A stretch of DNA of 64,000 nucleotides from assembly GCA_035709005.1 (NCBI GenBank), contig DASTFB010000008.1, positions 62,001 to 126,000 of the forward strand. Reading direction: 5' to 3'. The position numbers and the translations under genes were made by a program. The notes under the pieces are model-generated. The model made no database searches and was not told the DNA's origin. It worked only from the letters and a program-made list of their open reading frames with translations. Position 1 is the first letter of the stretch. The number at the start of each line of letters is the position of its first letter. This stretch comes from Candidatus Methylomirabilota bacterium (GTDB lineage: Bacteria; Methylomirabilota; Methylomirabilia; Rokubacteriales; CSP1-6). Shown piece after piece: positions 7,077-15,734 of this stretch.

Positions 7077-9020
7077 TTACTGACGCAGGCCCGTCTCGGC
7101 CAGGAAGGCTTCGATCTGGCGGGGCAGGCCGAAGATGCGGATACGGTCGCCGGGGCGCAGGATGGTCTCGGCGTCGGGGCTCATCACGACCACCCCGTCC
7201 GGCCGCTCGATCCGCACCACCACGATGCCGAAGCGTTCCCGCAGCCGCGCCTCGGCCAGCGGTTGATCGGAGATCCCGTCGCTGCCCACCCTGATCTCGC
7301 GGACCTCGGGCAGTCCCTGGCGCGCCTGGCGAGCGCGATCCGGCTCGCCGCTCAGCGCCTCGCGCAGCACCTCCAGATAGGCGATCAGGCTGTCCTTGGG
7401 CAGCGCGAGATGGCCCAGGCCGTGGCGAATGAGGGTGAGGCCGGCTTCCAGCTCGGGCTGGATCACCTCGGTGGCCCCGGCGGCGCGCAGCGCCTCGTCG
7501 GCGGCGCGGTTGTGGGCACGCGCCACGATGGGGACCCTGGGGTTCAACGCCCGGGCGCTGCGCACGGTCAGCCCGGCCTGCTGGTCGTCCGGCACGGTGA
7601 CGACGACCAGCGCCGCGTCCTCGGCATCCGCGGCCTCCAGGATGCGACGCTGGGCGGCGTTGCCGAAGATGCACGGCAGCTTCCGCGCACGCAAGCCCTT
7701 CACGATGTCGGGATTCATCTCGATGACCACGTACGGGAGGTGGAACGTCTCCAGGGCCTCGCCGACCGCGCTCCCCACCCGCCCGTACCCGCACAGCACC
7801 ACGTGATCCTGCAGCCGGCTGGGGAGCTCGGACAGGGCCGTGGAGGGCCTCCGCAAGCGTCCCTCGGCCGCCCACTTGGACGCCACCCGCACCAGGCCGG
7901 CGTTCATGAGAATCGTCAGGAGCGAGGCGCCCAGGGTGGCGTTGTAGATGTCGTCGCCGACGGCGCCCACGCTGCGCGCCACGTGGACGAGCACGAACGA
8001 GAACTCACCGATCTGGGCAAGCCCCAGGCCGACCAGGATCGCCACGGACACCGGATAACCGAACAGCCACGTGATGGTGGAGCGGATGGTGAGCTTGCCC
8101 AGGACGATCAGGCCGACCACCAGCGCCAGCAGCGCCGGCTGGGAGAGCAGCTGAGACGGATCGAGCAGGACGCCGAGCGTCACGAAGAAGAAGGCCACGA
8201 ACACGTCGCGGAGCGGAAGCAGGCGGGCCAGCGTCTCGTGAGCGTAGTCGGAGCCGCTGATCGTGAGCCCGGCCAGAAAGGCCCCCAGGGCCAGCGAGAG
8301 CCCGACGGCCTGGGTGAACGCCGCCAGCCCCAGGCCCACGCCCAGGGCCACCAGCAGGAAGAGCTCGGGGTTGCGGGTGCGGGCCACCCGCGTCAGGAGA
8401 TGGGGCACTGCCCGGGCCGCCAGATAGGCGAACGGAATCAGGATGACGGCCGCTCGGAACAGGGCCAGGCCGATCTCGCCCAGGTCGCGCCCCTGGAACG
8501 CGCCGAGAGCCGGCATGAGCACGATGAGGACCACGACGGCAAGGTCCTCGGCCAGCGCGGTGCCGATGAGGATTCGGCCGTGGCGGGAGTGTAGCTCGCC
8601 CCGGTCGAGCAGCAGTCGGATGAGCACCATCGTGCTGCTGACGGAGATCACCATGCCGACCGCCGCGCCTTGCAGCAGGGGCGCGCCCAGCAGGCCCCAG
8701 ACTCCCATGGCCAGGCCGATCGTGAGCAGGATGCCCAGGGGGCCGCCCACGAGCGCCACCCACTTCACACGCCCCAGGTCCTTGAGGGTGAACTCGATGC
8801 CGATGGAGAACATGAGGAGCACGACCCCGATCTCGGCGAAGAGCTCGAACGTACGGATGTCCGAGACGGAGGGCCCCGGCGTGAGCGGACTCACCAGAAC
8901 GCCGCCCAGGACGTAGCCGAGGATGAGCGGCTGCCGCGCCAACCGCGCCAGCGTCCCGCCCAGAACGGCGGCGGCGAAGACCAGCGCCAGATCGACAAAA
9001 AATGCCGGGTGCGTGACCAT
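7077..9020 (-). CDS. CPA2-family cation/proton antiporter with TrkA-N domain (KefB/YbaL type)
   Basis: A 647-residue K+/Na+ : H+ antiporter of the inner membrane. Residues 1-390 form the Na/H exchanger fold with about 12 helices (GYVLGGVLVSPLTPG, FSIGIEFTLKDL, and the GLSLALGAFLAGLTISGSDYA segment). From about 420 a Rossmann RCK/TrkA-N domain begins (HVVLCGYGRVGSAVGEAL then VVIEMNPD), followed by a TrkA-C domain that ends in the AETILRPGDRIRIFG motif. The start at 9020 (MVTHPAFFVDL) has GGAGCGC upstream; longer readings would add a non-helical, implausible head. Divergent from the amidohydrolase gene. Confidence 0.93.
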   Translation of the reverse strand: MVTHPAFFVDLALVFAAAVLGGTLARLARQPLILGYVLGGVLVSPLTPGPSVSDIRTFELFAEIGVVLLMFSIGIEFTLKDLGRVKWVALVGGPLGILLTIGLAMGVWGLLGAPLLQGAAVGMVISVSSTMVLIRLLLDRGELHSRHGRILIGTALAEDLAVVVLIVLMPALGAFQGRDLGEIGLALFRAAVILIPFAYLAARAVPHLLTRVARTRNPELFLLVALGVGLGLAAFTQAVGLSLALGAFLAGLTISGSDYAHETLARLLPLRDVFVAFFFVTLGVLLDPSQLLSQPALLALVVGLIVLGKLTIRSTITWLFGYPVSVAILVGLGLAQIGEFSFVLVHVARSVGAVGDDIYNATLGASLLTILMNAGLVRVASKWAAEGRLRRPSTALSELPSRLQDHVVLCGYGRVGSAVGEALETFHLPYVVIEMNPDIVKGLRARKLPCIFGNAAQRRILEAADAEDAALVVVTVPDDQQAGLTVRSARALNPRVPIVARAHNRAADEALRAAGATEVIQPELEAGLTLIRHGLGHLALPKDSLIAYLEVLREALSGEPDRARQARQGLPEVREIRVGSDGISDQPLAEARLRERFGIVVVRIERPDGVVVMSPDAETILRPGDRIRIFGLPRQIEAFLAETGLRQ

Positions 9021-9084
9021 GCGCTCCGCGGGCGGTGCCGGGCCCGCGCGAGCATGATACTGTAATGTCGCCGGGCCGACGCGC

Positions 9085-10320
9085 ATGAGCCTCACCGTCC
9101 TCACCAACGCCTTCCTCATCGACTGCACCGGCCGCGATCCCGTCGAGGGCGCGGCGCTCGTCGTCGAGGACGATCGCATCAAGGACGTCGCGCCCGCCGG
9201 CCGGGTCGGTCCCCTACCGGGCGCCGTCACCACGCTCGATTGCCGGGGCGCCACGCTGATGCCCGGGCTCACCGACGCCCACGTCCACATCTGCGCCGTC
9301 ACGGAGAACGTCCTCGAGCAGCACCGGCACTACCCGCCGAGCTACATCGCCGCGCGGGCCATGCGTCGGGCCGAGGAGTGCCTGATGCAGGGCTTCACCA
9401 CCGCGCGCGACGCCGGCGGGGCCGACTCCGGCTTCCGGCTGGTCCTGGAGGAGGGCCACTTCCACGGCCCGCGCCTGTTGGTCTCGGGCCACTACATCTC
9501 GCAGACGGGCGGCCACGGCGACGTGCGGCGCCCGGCCGAGACGACCGGGCCGGTCGACTGCTGCCTGGGGATGATCGGCGCCATCGCCGACGGGGAGGAC
9601 GAGGTGCGCCGAGCCGTGCGGGAGCAGCTCCGGCGCGGCGCCGACCAGATCAAGGTGATGGCGTCGGGCGGGGCCATGTCGCCGGCCGACGAGCTCGACA
9701 CCACCCAGTACTCGGTGGCCGAGCTGCGAGCCGCCGCCGAAGAGGCGCGAGCGGCCGGCACCTATGTCCTGGCCCACGCCTACTCCGACAGCGCCGTCCG
9801 GCGCGCCGTCGAAGCCGGCATCCGCTCCATCGAGCACGGCAACCTGATCGGCGAGGCCGCCGCCCAGGCGATCCACGGAGCGGGGGCGTTCCTCGTCCCG
9901 ACCATGGTCACCTACGAAGCGATCTATCGGGAAGGCAAGCGCTACGGCATCGGCGATCACCAGATCCAGAAGATCGCCCTGGCCCGCGAGCAGAGCGTGC
10001 AGGGGCTGACCCACGCCTACCGGGCCGGCTGCAAGATCGGCTCGGGCTCGGACCTCCTCGGCGATATGGCGGCGCATCGGGCGGTCGAGCTCGAGCTCAA
10101 GGGCCAGGTCATGCGCCCCATGGACGTCTTGATGTCAGCGACGCGGGTCAACGCCGAGCTCTTCCGCATGGAGGATCGGATCGGGACGCTGGAGCCTGGC
10201 AAGTACGCCGACCTCATCGTCGTCGCCGGCAATCCGCTCCGCAACTTGAGGATCTTCCAGAACGCCGACAACCTGAAGGTCATCATCAGGGGCGGGCGTC
10301 TGATCAAGCAGGCGCTGTGA
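9085..10320 (+). CDS. Metal-dependent amidohydrolase (imidazolonepropionase/prolidase-like)
   Basis: A 411-residue amidohydrolase-superfamily enzyme. The metal site can be read in order: DAHVHI (HxH), KVMASGG (bridging Lys), LAHAYSD and IEHGNLIG (two His), and GSDLLGD (Asp). This set matches the subgroup containing Xaa-Pro dipeptidase-like and imidazolonepropionase-like proteins, which act on dipeptides or cyclic amides. No signal peptide, so cytoplasmic. The stop overlaps the GTG start of the dihydrouridine synthase gene (GTGA), indicating coupled translation, though the two functions are unrelated. Confidence 0.9.
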   Translation: MSLTVLTNAFLIDCTGRDPVEGAALVVEDDRIKDVAPAGRVGPLPGAVTTLDCRGATLMPGLTDAHVHICAVTENVLEQHRHYPPSYIAARAMRRAEECLMQGFTTARDAGGADSGFRLVLEEGHFHGPRLLVSGHYISQTGGHGDVRRPAETTGPVDCCLGMIGAIADGEDEVRRAVREQLRRGADQIKVMASGGAMSPADELDTTQYSVAELRAAAEEARAAGTYVLAHAYSDSAVRRAVEAGIRSIEHGNLIGEAAAQAIHGAGAFLVPTMVTYEAIYREGKRYGIGDHQIQKIALAREQSVQGLTHAYRAGCKIGSGSDLLGDMAAHRAVELELKGQVMRPMDVLMSATRVNAELFRMEDRIGTLEPGKYADLIVVAGNPLRNLRIFQNADNLKVIIRGGRLIKQAL

Positions 10321-11228
10321 AGCGACCGGACACCCTCGATCTGCGGCTGGCCCCGATGGCGGGCGTCACCAACGCGCCGTTCCGGCTGATCGCCCGGGCC
10401 TGCGGCGCCGGGATGCTCACCAGCGAGGAGATCGACGCGCGCGCCCTCGTCGAGGGCAATCTGCGAACCGAGCTCCTCACCCGTTACCTGCCCGAGGAGC
10501 GGCCGCTGGCCTTTCAGCTCCTGGGCTGTGATCCGGACGTGCTGGCCGAGGCCGCTCGCCGCCTGCAGGCGCGCGGCGCCGACGCCATCGACCTCAACAT
10601 GGGCTGCCCGGTCCCCAAGATCGTGGCCAAGGGACAGGGCGCGGCCCTGATGCGGGATCCGCTGCAGGCGGCCCTCGTCCTGCGCGCGATGCGCAAGGCC
10701 GTGGACGTCCCGCTGACCGTCAAGATGCGGGGCGGCTGGGACGAGGGCACGGTGAACGCGGCCGAGATCGCGCGCATCGCCGAGGCCGAAGGGGTGGACG
10801 CGCTCACCGTGCACCCGCGCACGCGCAGCCAGCAGTACACGGGCCGGGCCCCCTGGGACGTCCTCGCCGAGGTGGTCTCGGCCGTCGCCATCCCCGTCAC
10901 CGGCAACGGCGACGTGCGATGCCGAGCCGACGCGCTGGCGATGACGCAGGCGACCGGGTGCGCCGCCGTCATGGTGGGGCGCGGCGCGCTCGGCGCGCCC
11001 TGGGTCTTCCGCCCGGCCCCGGCCGGCCGCGACGAGCGCGCCGGGATCATCCGGCGCCACTGCCAGCTGATCGGGACGCTTCTGCCCCCGCGAGACGCGC
11101 TGGTGCAGCTCAAGAAGCACCTGGCCTGGTACTCGGCCGGGCTGCCCGGCAGCGCGGGCCTCCGGGCGCAGCTCTTCGCCGCCTCCGACCCCGCCAGTGT
11201 GCAGGCGCTCTTCTGGAGCGCCTGGTAA
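10317..11228 (+). CDS. tRNA-dihydrouridine synthase (Dus family)
   Basis: FMN enzyme that reduces uridine to dihydrouridine in tRNA. The 303 residues show LAPMAGVTNAPFRLIAR, then LLGCDPDVLAEAARRL, the catalytic-Cys motif DLNMGCPVPKIVAKGQGAAL, KMRGGWDEG, and VTGNGDVRC with GRGALGAPW for FMN phosphate binding. The start is a GTG at 10317 overlapping the upstream TGA. It is close in pattern to DusB; the subtype is not assigned. It ends one base before the convergent PLP-enzyme gene. Confidence 0.92.
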   Translation: MKRPDTLDLRLAPMAGVTNAPFRLIARACGAGMLTSEEIDARALVEGNLRTELLTRYLPEERPLAFQLLGCDPDVLAEAARRLQARGADAIDLNMGCPVPKIVAKGQGAALMRDPLQAALVLRAMRKAVDVPLTVKMRGGWDEGTVNAAEIARIAEAEGVDALTVHPRTRSQQYTGRAPWDVLAEVVSAVAIPVTGNGDVRCRADALAMTQATGCAAVMVGRGALGAPWVFRPAPAGRDERAGIIRRHCQLIGTLLPPRDALVQLKKHLAWYSAGLPGSAGLRAQLFAASDPASVQALFWSAW

Positions 11229-11229
11229 G

Positions 11230-12330
11230 TCAGTCCGAACGGCCTCGCGCGGCGATCTGCCACACGTCGATCACCTGCGGACCCCGCACCACCCAGACGC
11301 GGTCGTAGAGGTTGAACGTGGGGTCGCAGTGTGGCGGGAAGAACTCGATGCGCTCGCCCAGCTGCGGCCGCCGGTCGGGATCGGTGACGGTGAGCCGGCC
11401 ATGCTCGTCACCGGCGAACTCGTAGCTGATCCCCGGGCGTTCCACGGGCTCGGGCGGAAACGGCTTGTCGGTGGAGAAGGCCTTGAGCCCGGCGTCCACG
11501 ACGGCCCGCGCGGCGGTCGGCACGCTGACGACGGTGGCCGCCACCGTCAAGGCCAGCTCGAAGTCGGTGAGGGCGTCGCCCCCACGCCCCCCGATCCGGC
11601 GATACTCGAGGTCCATCACGCAGTACGACCCCGACTGCAGCTCGGTGAGCCCGTCCAACTCCACGTCGATGTCGTAGGTGCCCGTCGACGCGCCGGCCAC
11701 GATCTGGAGCGGTAGCCCGGCGCTCTCCAGCAGCGCGCGCGTCTCCATCAGCGGCGCCATGGCGGCCCGGGAGGCGTCCCTCCGGGCTTTCCAGCCGACC
11801 ACGTGGGCGCAGTGCCCGGCATAGCCCTGCAATCCGCGCAGCCGCAGCGCGCGCTGTGCGGCCACCCGGCGGGCCAGGGCCAGCGCGGGCGCCCCGGGCG
11901 CCGCGCCGGTGCGGCGGCCGCCCACGTCGACGTCGACCAGCACGTCCAGGACGCGGCCGGCCGCGGATGCCGCCGCGGCCAGACGGTCCACGTTGTCCTC
12001 GTGGTCGACGACGACCATCGTGTCGGGCGCTTCGGCCAGCAGCCGCACCAGGCGGGTAATGGCCAGCGGCGCCACGATCTCGGTCGTGATCAGCAGGCCG
12101 CGGACGCCGGCCGCGGCCATGACTTCGGCTTCGCCGAGCTTGGCGCAGGCGACGCCCAGGGCGCCGGCGGCCACCTGGCGCCGGGCGATCTCGGGGCAGC
12201 GGTGGGTCTTGGCATGCGGGCGCAGGTGCTTGCCCGAGCGCCGGACGTGCTCGGCCATCCGGGTCAGGTTGCGCTCGAATCGGTCCAGGTCCAGGAGCAA
12301 TGCGGGCGTGGGGATCTCGTCACGCATCAT
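11230..12330 (-). CDS. D-threonine aldolase / DSD1-family PLP enzyme
   Basis: A 366-residue fold-type III PLP enzyme. The N-terminal alanine-racemase barrel carries LRPHAKTHR with the PLP lysine, followed by GVACAKLGEAEVMA and LVDVDVGGRRTG. The C-terminal domain ends with PPHCDPTFNLYDRVWVVRG, whose His and Cys are the divalent-metal ligands of D-threonine aldolase and D-serine dehydratase. Either activity is possible: cleavage of D-3-hydroxyamino acids to glycine plus aldehyde, or D-serine deamination. Two adjacent ATG codons (12330, 12327) can start it. Divergent from the aminotransferase gene over 46 bp. Confidence 0.88.
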   Translation of the reverse strand: MMRDEIPTPALLLDLDRFERNLTRMAEHVRRSGKHLRPHAKTHRCPEIARRQVAAGALGVACAKLGEAEVMAAAGVRGLLITTEIVAPLAITRLVRLLAEAPDTMVVVDHEDNVDRLAAAASAAGRVLDVLVDVDVGGRRTGAAPGAPALALARRVAAQRALRLRGLQGYAGHCAHVVGWKARRDASRAAMAPLMETRALLESAGLPLQIVAGASTGTYDIDVELDGLTELQSGSYCVMDLEYRRIGGRGGDALTDFELALTVAATVVSVPTAARAVVDAGLKAFSTDKPFPPEPVERPGISYEFAGDEHGRLTVTDPDRRPQLGERIEFFPPHCDPTFNLYDRVWVVRGPQVIDVWQIAARGRSD

Positions 12331-12376
12331 AGCCGGGCGCCCACTGTATCACGATGCCCGTGCTAGACTCGGCGCC

Positions 12377-13537
12377 ATGCCCGGACGGCCGTTCCTGCAG
12401 ATCCCCGGCCCCACGCTGGTTCCCGAGCGCGTCGTGCGCGCCATGTCCCAGCCGGTGATCGACCACCGGGGCCCGCGCTTCGAAGCGCTCGTCCGCGACT
12501 GCCTGGACGGTCTCAAGCGCGTGTTCCAGACCGAACGCGGCCACATCGCGCTCTTTCCCGGATCGGGCACGGGAGCCTGGGAGGCGGCGATCGTGAATAC
12601 GCTCTCCCCCGGCGACCGGGTCCTGGCCTGCGTCAACGGCTTCTTCGCGGCGGGCTTCGCGCGGACCGCGGCCGCCTTCGGCCTCGACGTCGAGCGCCTG
12701 GAGGTGCCGTACGGCGCCGGCGGGCCCGTGGACCGCGTCGAGGCGCGCCTGCGCGCGGACGACGCCCGCGAGCTGCGGGCGGTGCTGATCGTCCACAACG
12801 AGACTTCGACGGGCGTCACCTCCGACGTGGCCGGCGTGAGGGCCGCGCTGCAGCGCGCCGGTCACCCCGCGCTGCTCCTCGTCGACACCGTCTCGTCGCT
12901 GGCGTCGATCGACTTTCGCTTCGATGCCTGGGGCGTCGACGTCGCGCTCACCGGACCGCAGAAGGGCCTGATGCTGCCACCGGGCATGGCGATCCTCGCG
13001 GCCGGCGATCGGGCGATCGCGGCCAGCGAGAAGGCCCGCTGCCCGCGCGCGTACTGGGACTGGCAGCCCGTGTTCGAGCGAAATCGACGCGGCCAGTTTC
13101 CCTACACCCCGGCCACCACGCTGCTCTTCGGCCTGCGCGAGTCCCTGGCCATGCTCGAGGAGGAAGGGCTGCCACAGGTGTTCGCCCGTCACGCCCGGCT
13201 GGCCGAGGCGTGCCGGCGGGCCGTGCGGGGCTGGGGGCTCGAGCTGCTCTGTCGGGACCCCGCGGCCTGCTCGAACACGATCACCGCGGTGGTGATGCCG
13301 CCCGGCACGGACGCCGACGCCGTCGTCGACCGGGCCTGGCAACGGCTCGAGCTCTCCCTGGGGCTGGGCCTGGGCGACGTCAAGGGCCGGGTCTTTCGGA
13401 TCGGCCACCTGGGCAGCCTCAACGAGCTGGACTTGCTGGGAGGGCTGGCGGGTGTCGAGATGACCTTGAAGGAGCGCGGCCTGTCCTTCCGCCCCGGCGC
13501 CGGCCTCGCCGCTGCCCAGGAGTTCCTGCTCGGCTGA
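12377..13537 (+). CDS. Alanine/serine-glyoxylate aminotransferase family protein
   Basis: A 386-residue class V PLP aminotransferase. Seen are IPGPTLVPERVVRAMSQPVIDHRGP, the GSGTGAWEAA PLP-phosphate loop, VHNETSTGV, VDTVSSLASIDF (PLP Asp), and ALTGPQKGLMLPPG with the Schiff-base lysine. The enzymes of this group transfer amino groups from alanine or serine to glyoxylate. Together with the divergent D-threonine-aldolase-like gene, whose product can release glycine, this suggests glycine/glyoxylate metabolism (inference). No ribosome site is seen; TAGACT lies 7 bases before the ATG, consistent with a leaderless message. Confidence 0.92.
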   Translation: MPGRPFLQIPGPTLVPERVVRAMSQPVIDHRGPRFEALVRDCLDGLKRVFQTERGHIALFPGSGTGAWEAAIVNTLSPGDRVLACVNGFFAAGFARTAAAFGLDVERLEVPYGAGGPVDRVEARLRADDARELRAVLIVHNETSTGVTSDVAGVRAALQRAGHPALLLVDTVSSLASIDFRFDAWGVDVALTGPQKGLMLPPGMAILAAGDRAIAASEKARCPRAYWDWQPVFERNRRGQFPYTPATTLLFGLRESLAMLEEEGLPQVFARHARLAEACRRAVRGWGLELLCRDPAACSNTITAVVMPPGTDADAVVDRAWQRLELSLGLGLGDVKGRVFRIGHLGSLNELDLLGGLAGVEMTLKERGLSFRPGAGLAAAQEFLLG

Positions 13538-13543
13538 TCCCGG

Positions 13544-13852
13544 TCAGCGTCCGATGGCGCGCCCGAGGTTGCGGCTCTGGATCCCGCCGGAGACCGCGTC
13601 GTCGAGGTCGGGCCGCCTCGGCGGCTCCAGCACCTGCTCGATCAGGGCCCCACGCCGCCGCGCCGCCTCCAGCTCCGTCACGACCGCGGCGACGTCGTCC
13701 TCCACCGCCTGGCCCGGCGGCCGGGGCAGCACCACGAAGCGCTTGCGCGTGAGCTGGGTCTCGAGACTGGTGACCGGCGACGCCGACTGATCAGCCGCGG
13801 CGCAGCCGCCGAGCGCCACGGCCACGCCGACGACCACGATCCCCACGCGCAT
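13544..13852 (-). CDS. Small putative lipoprotein, unknown function
   Basis: A 102-residue protein with a short basic start (MRVG), a hydrophobic stretch and the lipobox ALGGC at about residue 17. The mature part has predicted helices (SLETQLTRKRFVVLPRPPGQAV, VVTELEAARRRGALIEQVLE) and no domain I recognise. It is the last gene of the LemA-TPM-TPM series, 37 bases after the preceding gene, so it may serve the same envelope process. Lipoprotein status is seen; function is unknown. Confidence 0.7.
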   Translation of the reverse strand: MRVGIVVVGVAVALGGCAAADQSASPVTSLETQLTRKRFVVLPRPPGQAVEDDVAAVVTELEAARRRGALIEQVLEPPRRPDLDDAVSGGIQSRNLGRAIGR

Positions 13853-13889
13853 CCCCGGCCTCCTCGGAGCGATAGGCTACACCCGACCG

Positions 13890-14342
13890 TCAGGGAGCGC
13901 TCACCTGGTCGCTGAGCTCGTTGGTGTCGTCGGGGCGGCGGGGGAAGTGAGCCTGCAGCGTTCGACCGACTTCGGCCACCGCCTCCACCAGCGCCTGCCG
14001 CGGGCGGCCCGCGCGCAAGCGCTCCACCAGGAGGTCGCGAATCCGGTCCCAGTAGCCGTCGCCGACGTGGGCGTGGACCCCCTCGTCGCCCAGGACAGCC
14101 AGCTGGTGGTCGTCCAGGGCCACGTAGATGAGCACGGCGTTGCGTTCGCGCGTGCGGTGCATGCCCAGCTCGGTGAAGACCTGGCGCGAGCGCGTCAGGG
14201 CGTCCCCCGCCGGCAGCCGCGGCTCGAGATGCACGCGGATCTCGCCCGATGTCCCCGCCTCGGCCAGGGCGATGGCCTCGCTCACCGCGCTCAGGTCGTC
14301 GTGGCTGAGCACGCGTCTGACCCAGCGTGGAGGGGAAGCCAT
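13890..14342 (-). CDS. TPM-domain protein, soluble second copy
   Basis: A 150-residue single TPM (TLP18.3/Psb32/MOLO-1) domain protein. The core reads LSAVSEAIALAEAGTSGEIRVHLE, then RNAVLIYVALDDHQLAVLGDEGVHAHVGDGYWDRI, the usual TPM pattern with the VLIYVAL strand. It has no signal peptide, unlike the upstream TPM protein, so the pair may split into cytoplasmic and envelope forms. The ATG at 14342 overlaps the upstream stop (TGATG), supporting this start over GTG codons a few bases earlier. Known TPM proteins bind Ca or act as phosphatases in photosynthetic organisms; the function here is unknown. Confidence 0.85.
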   Translation of the reverse strand: MASPPRWVRRVLSHDDLSAVSEAIALAEAGTSGEIRVHLEPRLPAGDALTRSRQVFTELGMHRTRERNAVLIYVALDDHQLAVLGDEGVHAHVGDGYWDRIRDLLVERLRAGRPRQALVEAVAEVGRTLQAHFPRRPDDTNELSDQVSAP

Positions 14343-15094
14343 CACCACTGCCCGCTGGCGCCACCGCCACCGAAGCTGCCGCCTCCACCCGAGAAGCCCC
14401 CGCCGCCTCCACCCGAGAAGCCGCCCCCGCCACTGCCGCCCCGCCAGCCCGGCGAGATCGGCGGCACGTACCAGCCGCGAGGTCCCCCCGTGTAACCGCG
14501 CCGGCCCGGGCCCAAGCGCCGGACGTGGCGATTACCGAAGAGCGCGGAGGCGATCATGACGATGAGGACCAGCGTGACGACGCCGAACGCCACGAAGGGC
14601 AGCCAGGCTTCGGGCGGGGTGCCCCCCCGGGCCGCCGGTGGCGCGTTGCGATTCTCGATGCGGGCGAAGACGGCATTGACCGCGCTCTCCAGGCCCGAAG
14701 CGTAGCGCCCTTCCCGAAACCGGGGCGCGATGACCTCCGAGATGATGGTGCTGGCGACGGCATCGGGCAGGACCGGCTCCAGACCGTACCCGACCTCCAG
14801 CCGCACGCGGCGCTCGGCCAGGACGACGACCAGGATCACGCCGTTGTCGAGCCCGCGCTGCCCCACCCGCCAGCGCTCGGCCAGGCGGATCCCGAAGTCC
14901 TCCAGGCTTTCGCCCTCCAGCGAACGAAAGACGGCGATCACCATCTGGGCGCCCGTGGCGCGCTCGCGCTCGGTCAGCAGGCTCTCCAGCCGCCCCCGGT
15001 CGGCCGCGGACAGGAGCCCGGCATAGTCGTTCACCCGCGCCGTGGGCGCTGGCGGGATCTGGAGAGCGAGGGCGAGCAGTACGGCCGGGAACAG
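14342..15094 (-). CDS. TPM-domain membrane protein, YgcG-like, with glycine-rich tail
   Basis: The TPM domain (VNDYAGLLSAADRGRLESLL and DNGVILVVVLAERRVRLEVGYGLE) is followed by a membrane helix near residues 165-185 and a tail of GGGGFSGGGG repeats, the classic YgcG layout. Canonical starts only allow a GTG at 15034, which would remove the export signal. Reading on upstream gives LFPAVLLALALQIPPAPTA, a good signal peptide, reachable from a CTG at 15094 four bases after the lemA stop and behind AAGGTGA. I therefore choose CTG 15094, with GTG 15034 as the fallback. LemA and YgcG pairs are common and belong to the cell envelope. Confidence 0.82.
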   Translation of the reverse strand: MFPAVLLALALQIPPAPTARVNDYAGLLSAADRGRLESLLTERERATGAQMVIAVFRSLEGESLEDFGIRLAERWRVGQRGLDNGVILVVVLAERRVRLEVGYGLEPVLPDAVASTIISEVIAPRFREGRYASGLESAVNAVFARIENRNAPPAARGGTPPEAWLPFVAFGVVTLVLIVMIASALFGNRHVRRLGPGRRGYTGGPRGWYVPPISPGWRGGSGGGGFSGGGGGGFSGGGGSFGGGGASGQW

Positions 15095-15095
15095 A

Positions 15096-15692
15096 CTAGA
15101 ACTTCACCTTCGGAGGCGTCGCCGCATCGGGAGTCGCTTCGAAGAAGGCCTTGGGCTGGAAGCCCACCAGGTTGGCCACCAGGCTGGCGGGAAAGACCCG
15201 CAACCGTGTGTTGTACTCCCGCACCGACTCGTTGAACCGCCGTCGCTCGACGGCGATCCGATTCTCCGTGCCTTCCAGCTGCGACTGCAGCGCGAGGAAG
15301 TTCTGGTTGGACTTCAGCTCGGGATACCGCTCCACGGTCACCAGGAGCCGGCTGAGCGCTCCGCTCAGCTGCTGCTGAGCGGCCTGGAAACGCTCCAGGG
15401 CCTTGGGGTCGTTGAGGGCCTCGGGGGTGAGCTGGATGCTGCTGGCGCTGGCCCGCGCCTTCGTCACTTCCTCGAGGACCGTTCGCTCCTGGGCGGCGAA
15501 GCCCCGGACCGTCTCCACCAGGTTGGGGATGAGGTCGGCCCGGCGCTGGTAGACGTTCTGCACCTGCGCCCACTTCTCGCTGACGTCCTGATCGAGTCGG
15601 ACCAGCTGGTTGTTGATGCCGATCGCCCAGCCGCCCACGGCGACCACCAGGATCCCGATGATCACCAGCGCGATGAGCGTCCCGCGTGCCAC
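15096..15692 (-). CDS. lemA: LemA-family membrane protein
   Basis: A 198-residue LemA protein: one N-terminal membrane helix (residues 5-27), then a coiled helical bundle with VRLDQDVSEKWAQVQNVYQR, RADLIPNLVETVRGFAAQE, RYPELKSNQNFLALQSQLEGTENRI and RRRFNESVREYNT, all family-defining. The start is a GTG at 15692. A perfect TATAAT lies 10 bases upstream with no ribosome site, so the transcript is probably near-leaderless. It heads the operon lemA, ygcG-like, TPM, lipoprotein. LemA function remains unclear in the literature; a role in envelope proteolysis or stress is often proposed. Confidence 0.93.
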   Translation of the reverse strand: MARGTLIALVIIGILVVAVGGWAIGINNQLVRLDQDVSEKWAQVQNVYQRRADLIPNLVETVRGFAAQERTVLEEVTKARASASSIQLTPEALNDPKALERFQAAQQQLSGALSRLLVTVERYPELKSNQNFLALQSQLEGTENRIAVERRRFNESVREYNTRLRVFPASLVANLVGFQPKAFFEATPDAATPPKVKF

Positions 15693-15734
15693 GATGGTTG
15701 AGATTATACGCGCGGCCGGCGTAGACTTCGCGCC
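15693..15734. promoter_or_regulatory. Compact 42-bp divergent promoter pair
   Basis: The whole spacer between lemA (left) and the dehydratase (right) is 42 bp and contains both promoters. Leftward: TATAAT on the minus strand at 15708-15703, 10 bases from the GTG. Rightward: TTGAGA at 15698-15703, 18-bp spacer, TAGACT at 15722-15727, 7 bases from the ATG. The rightward -35 thus abuts the leftward -10, so the two promoters should exclude each other. Neither gene has a Shine-Dalgarno site. Confidence 0.65.
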
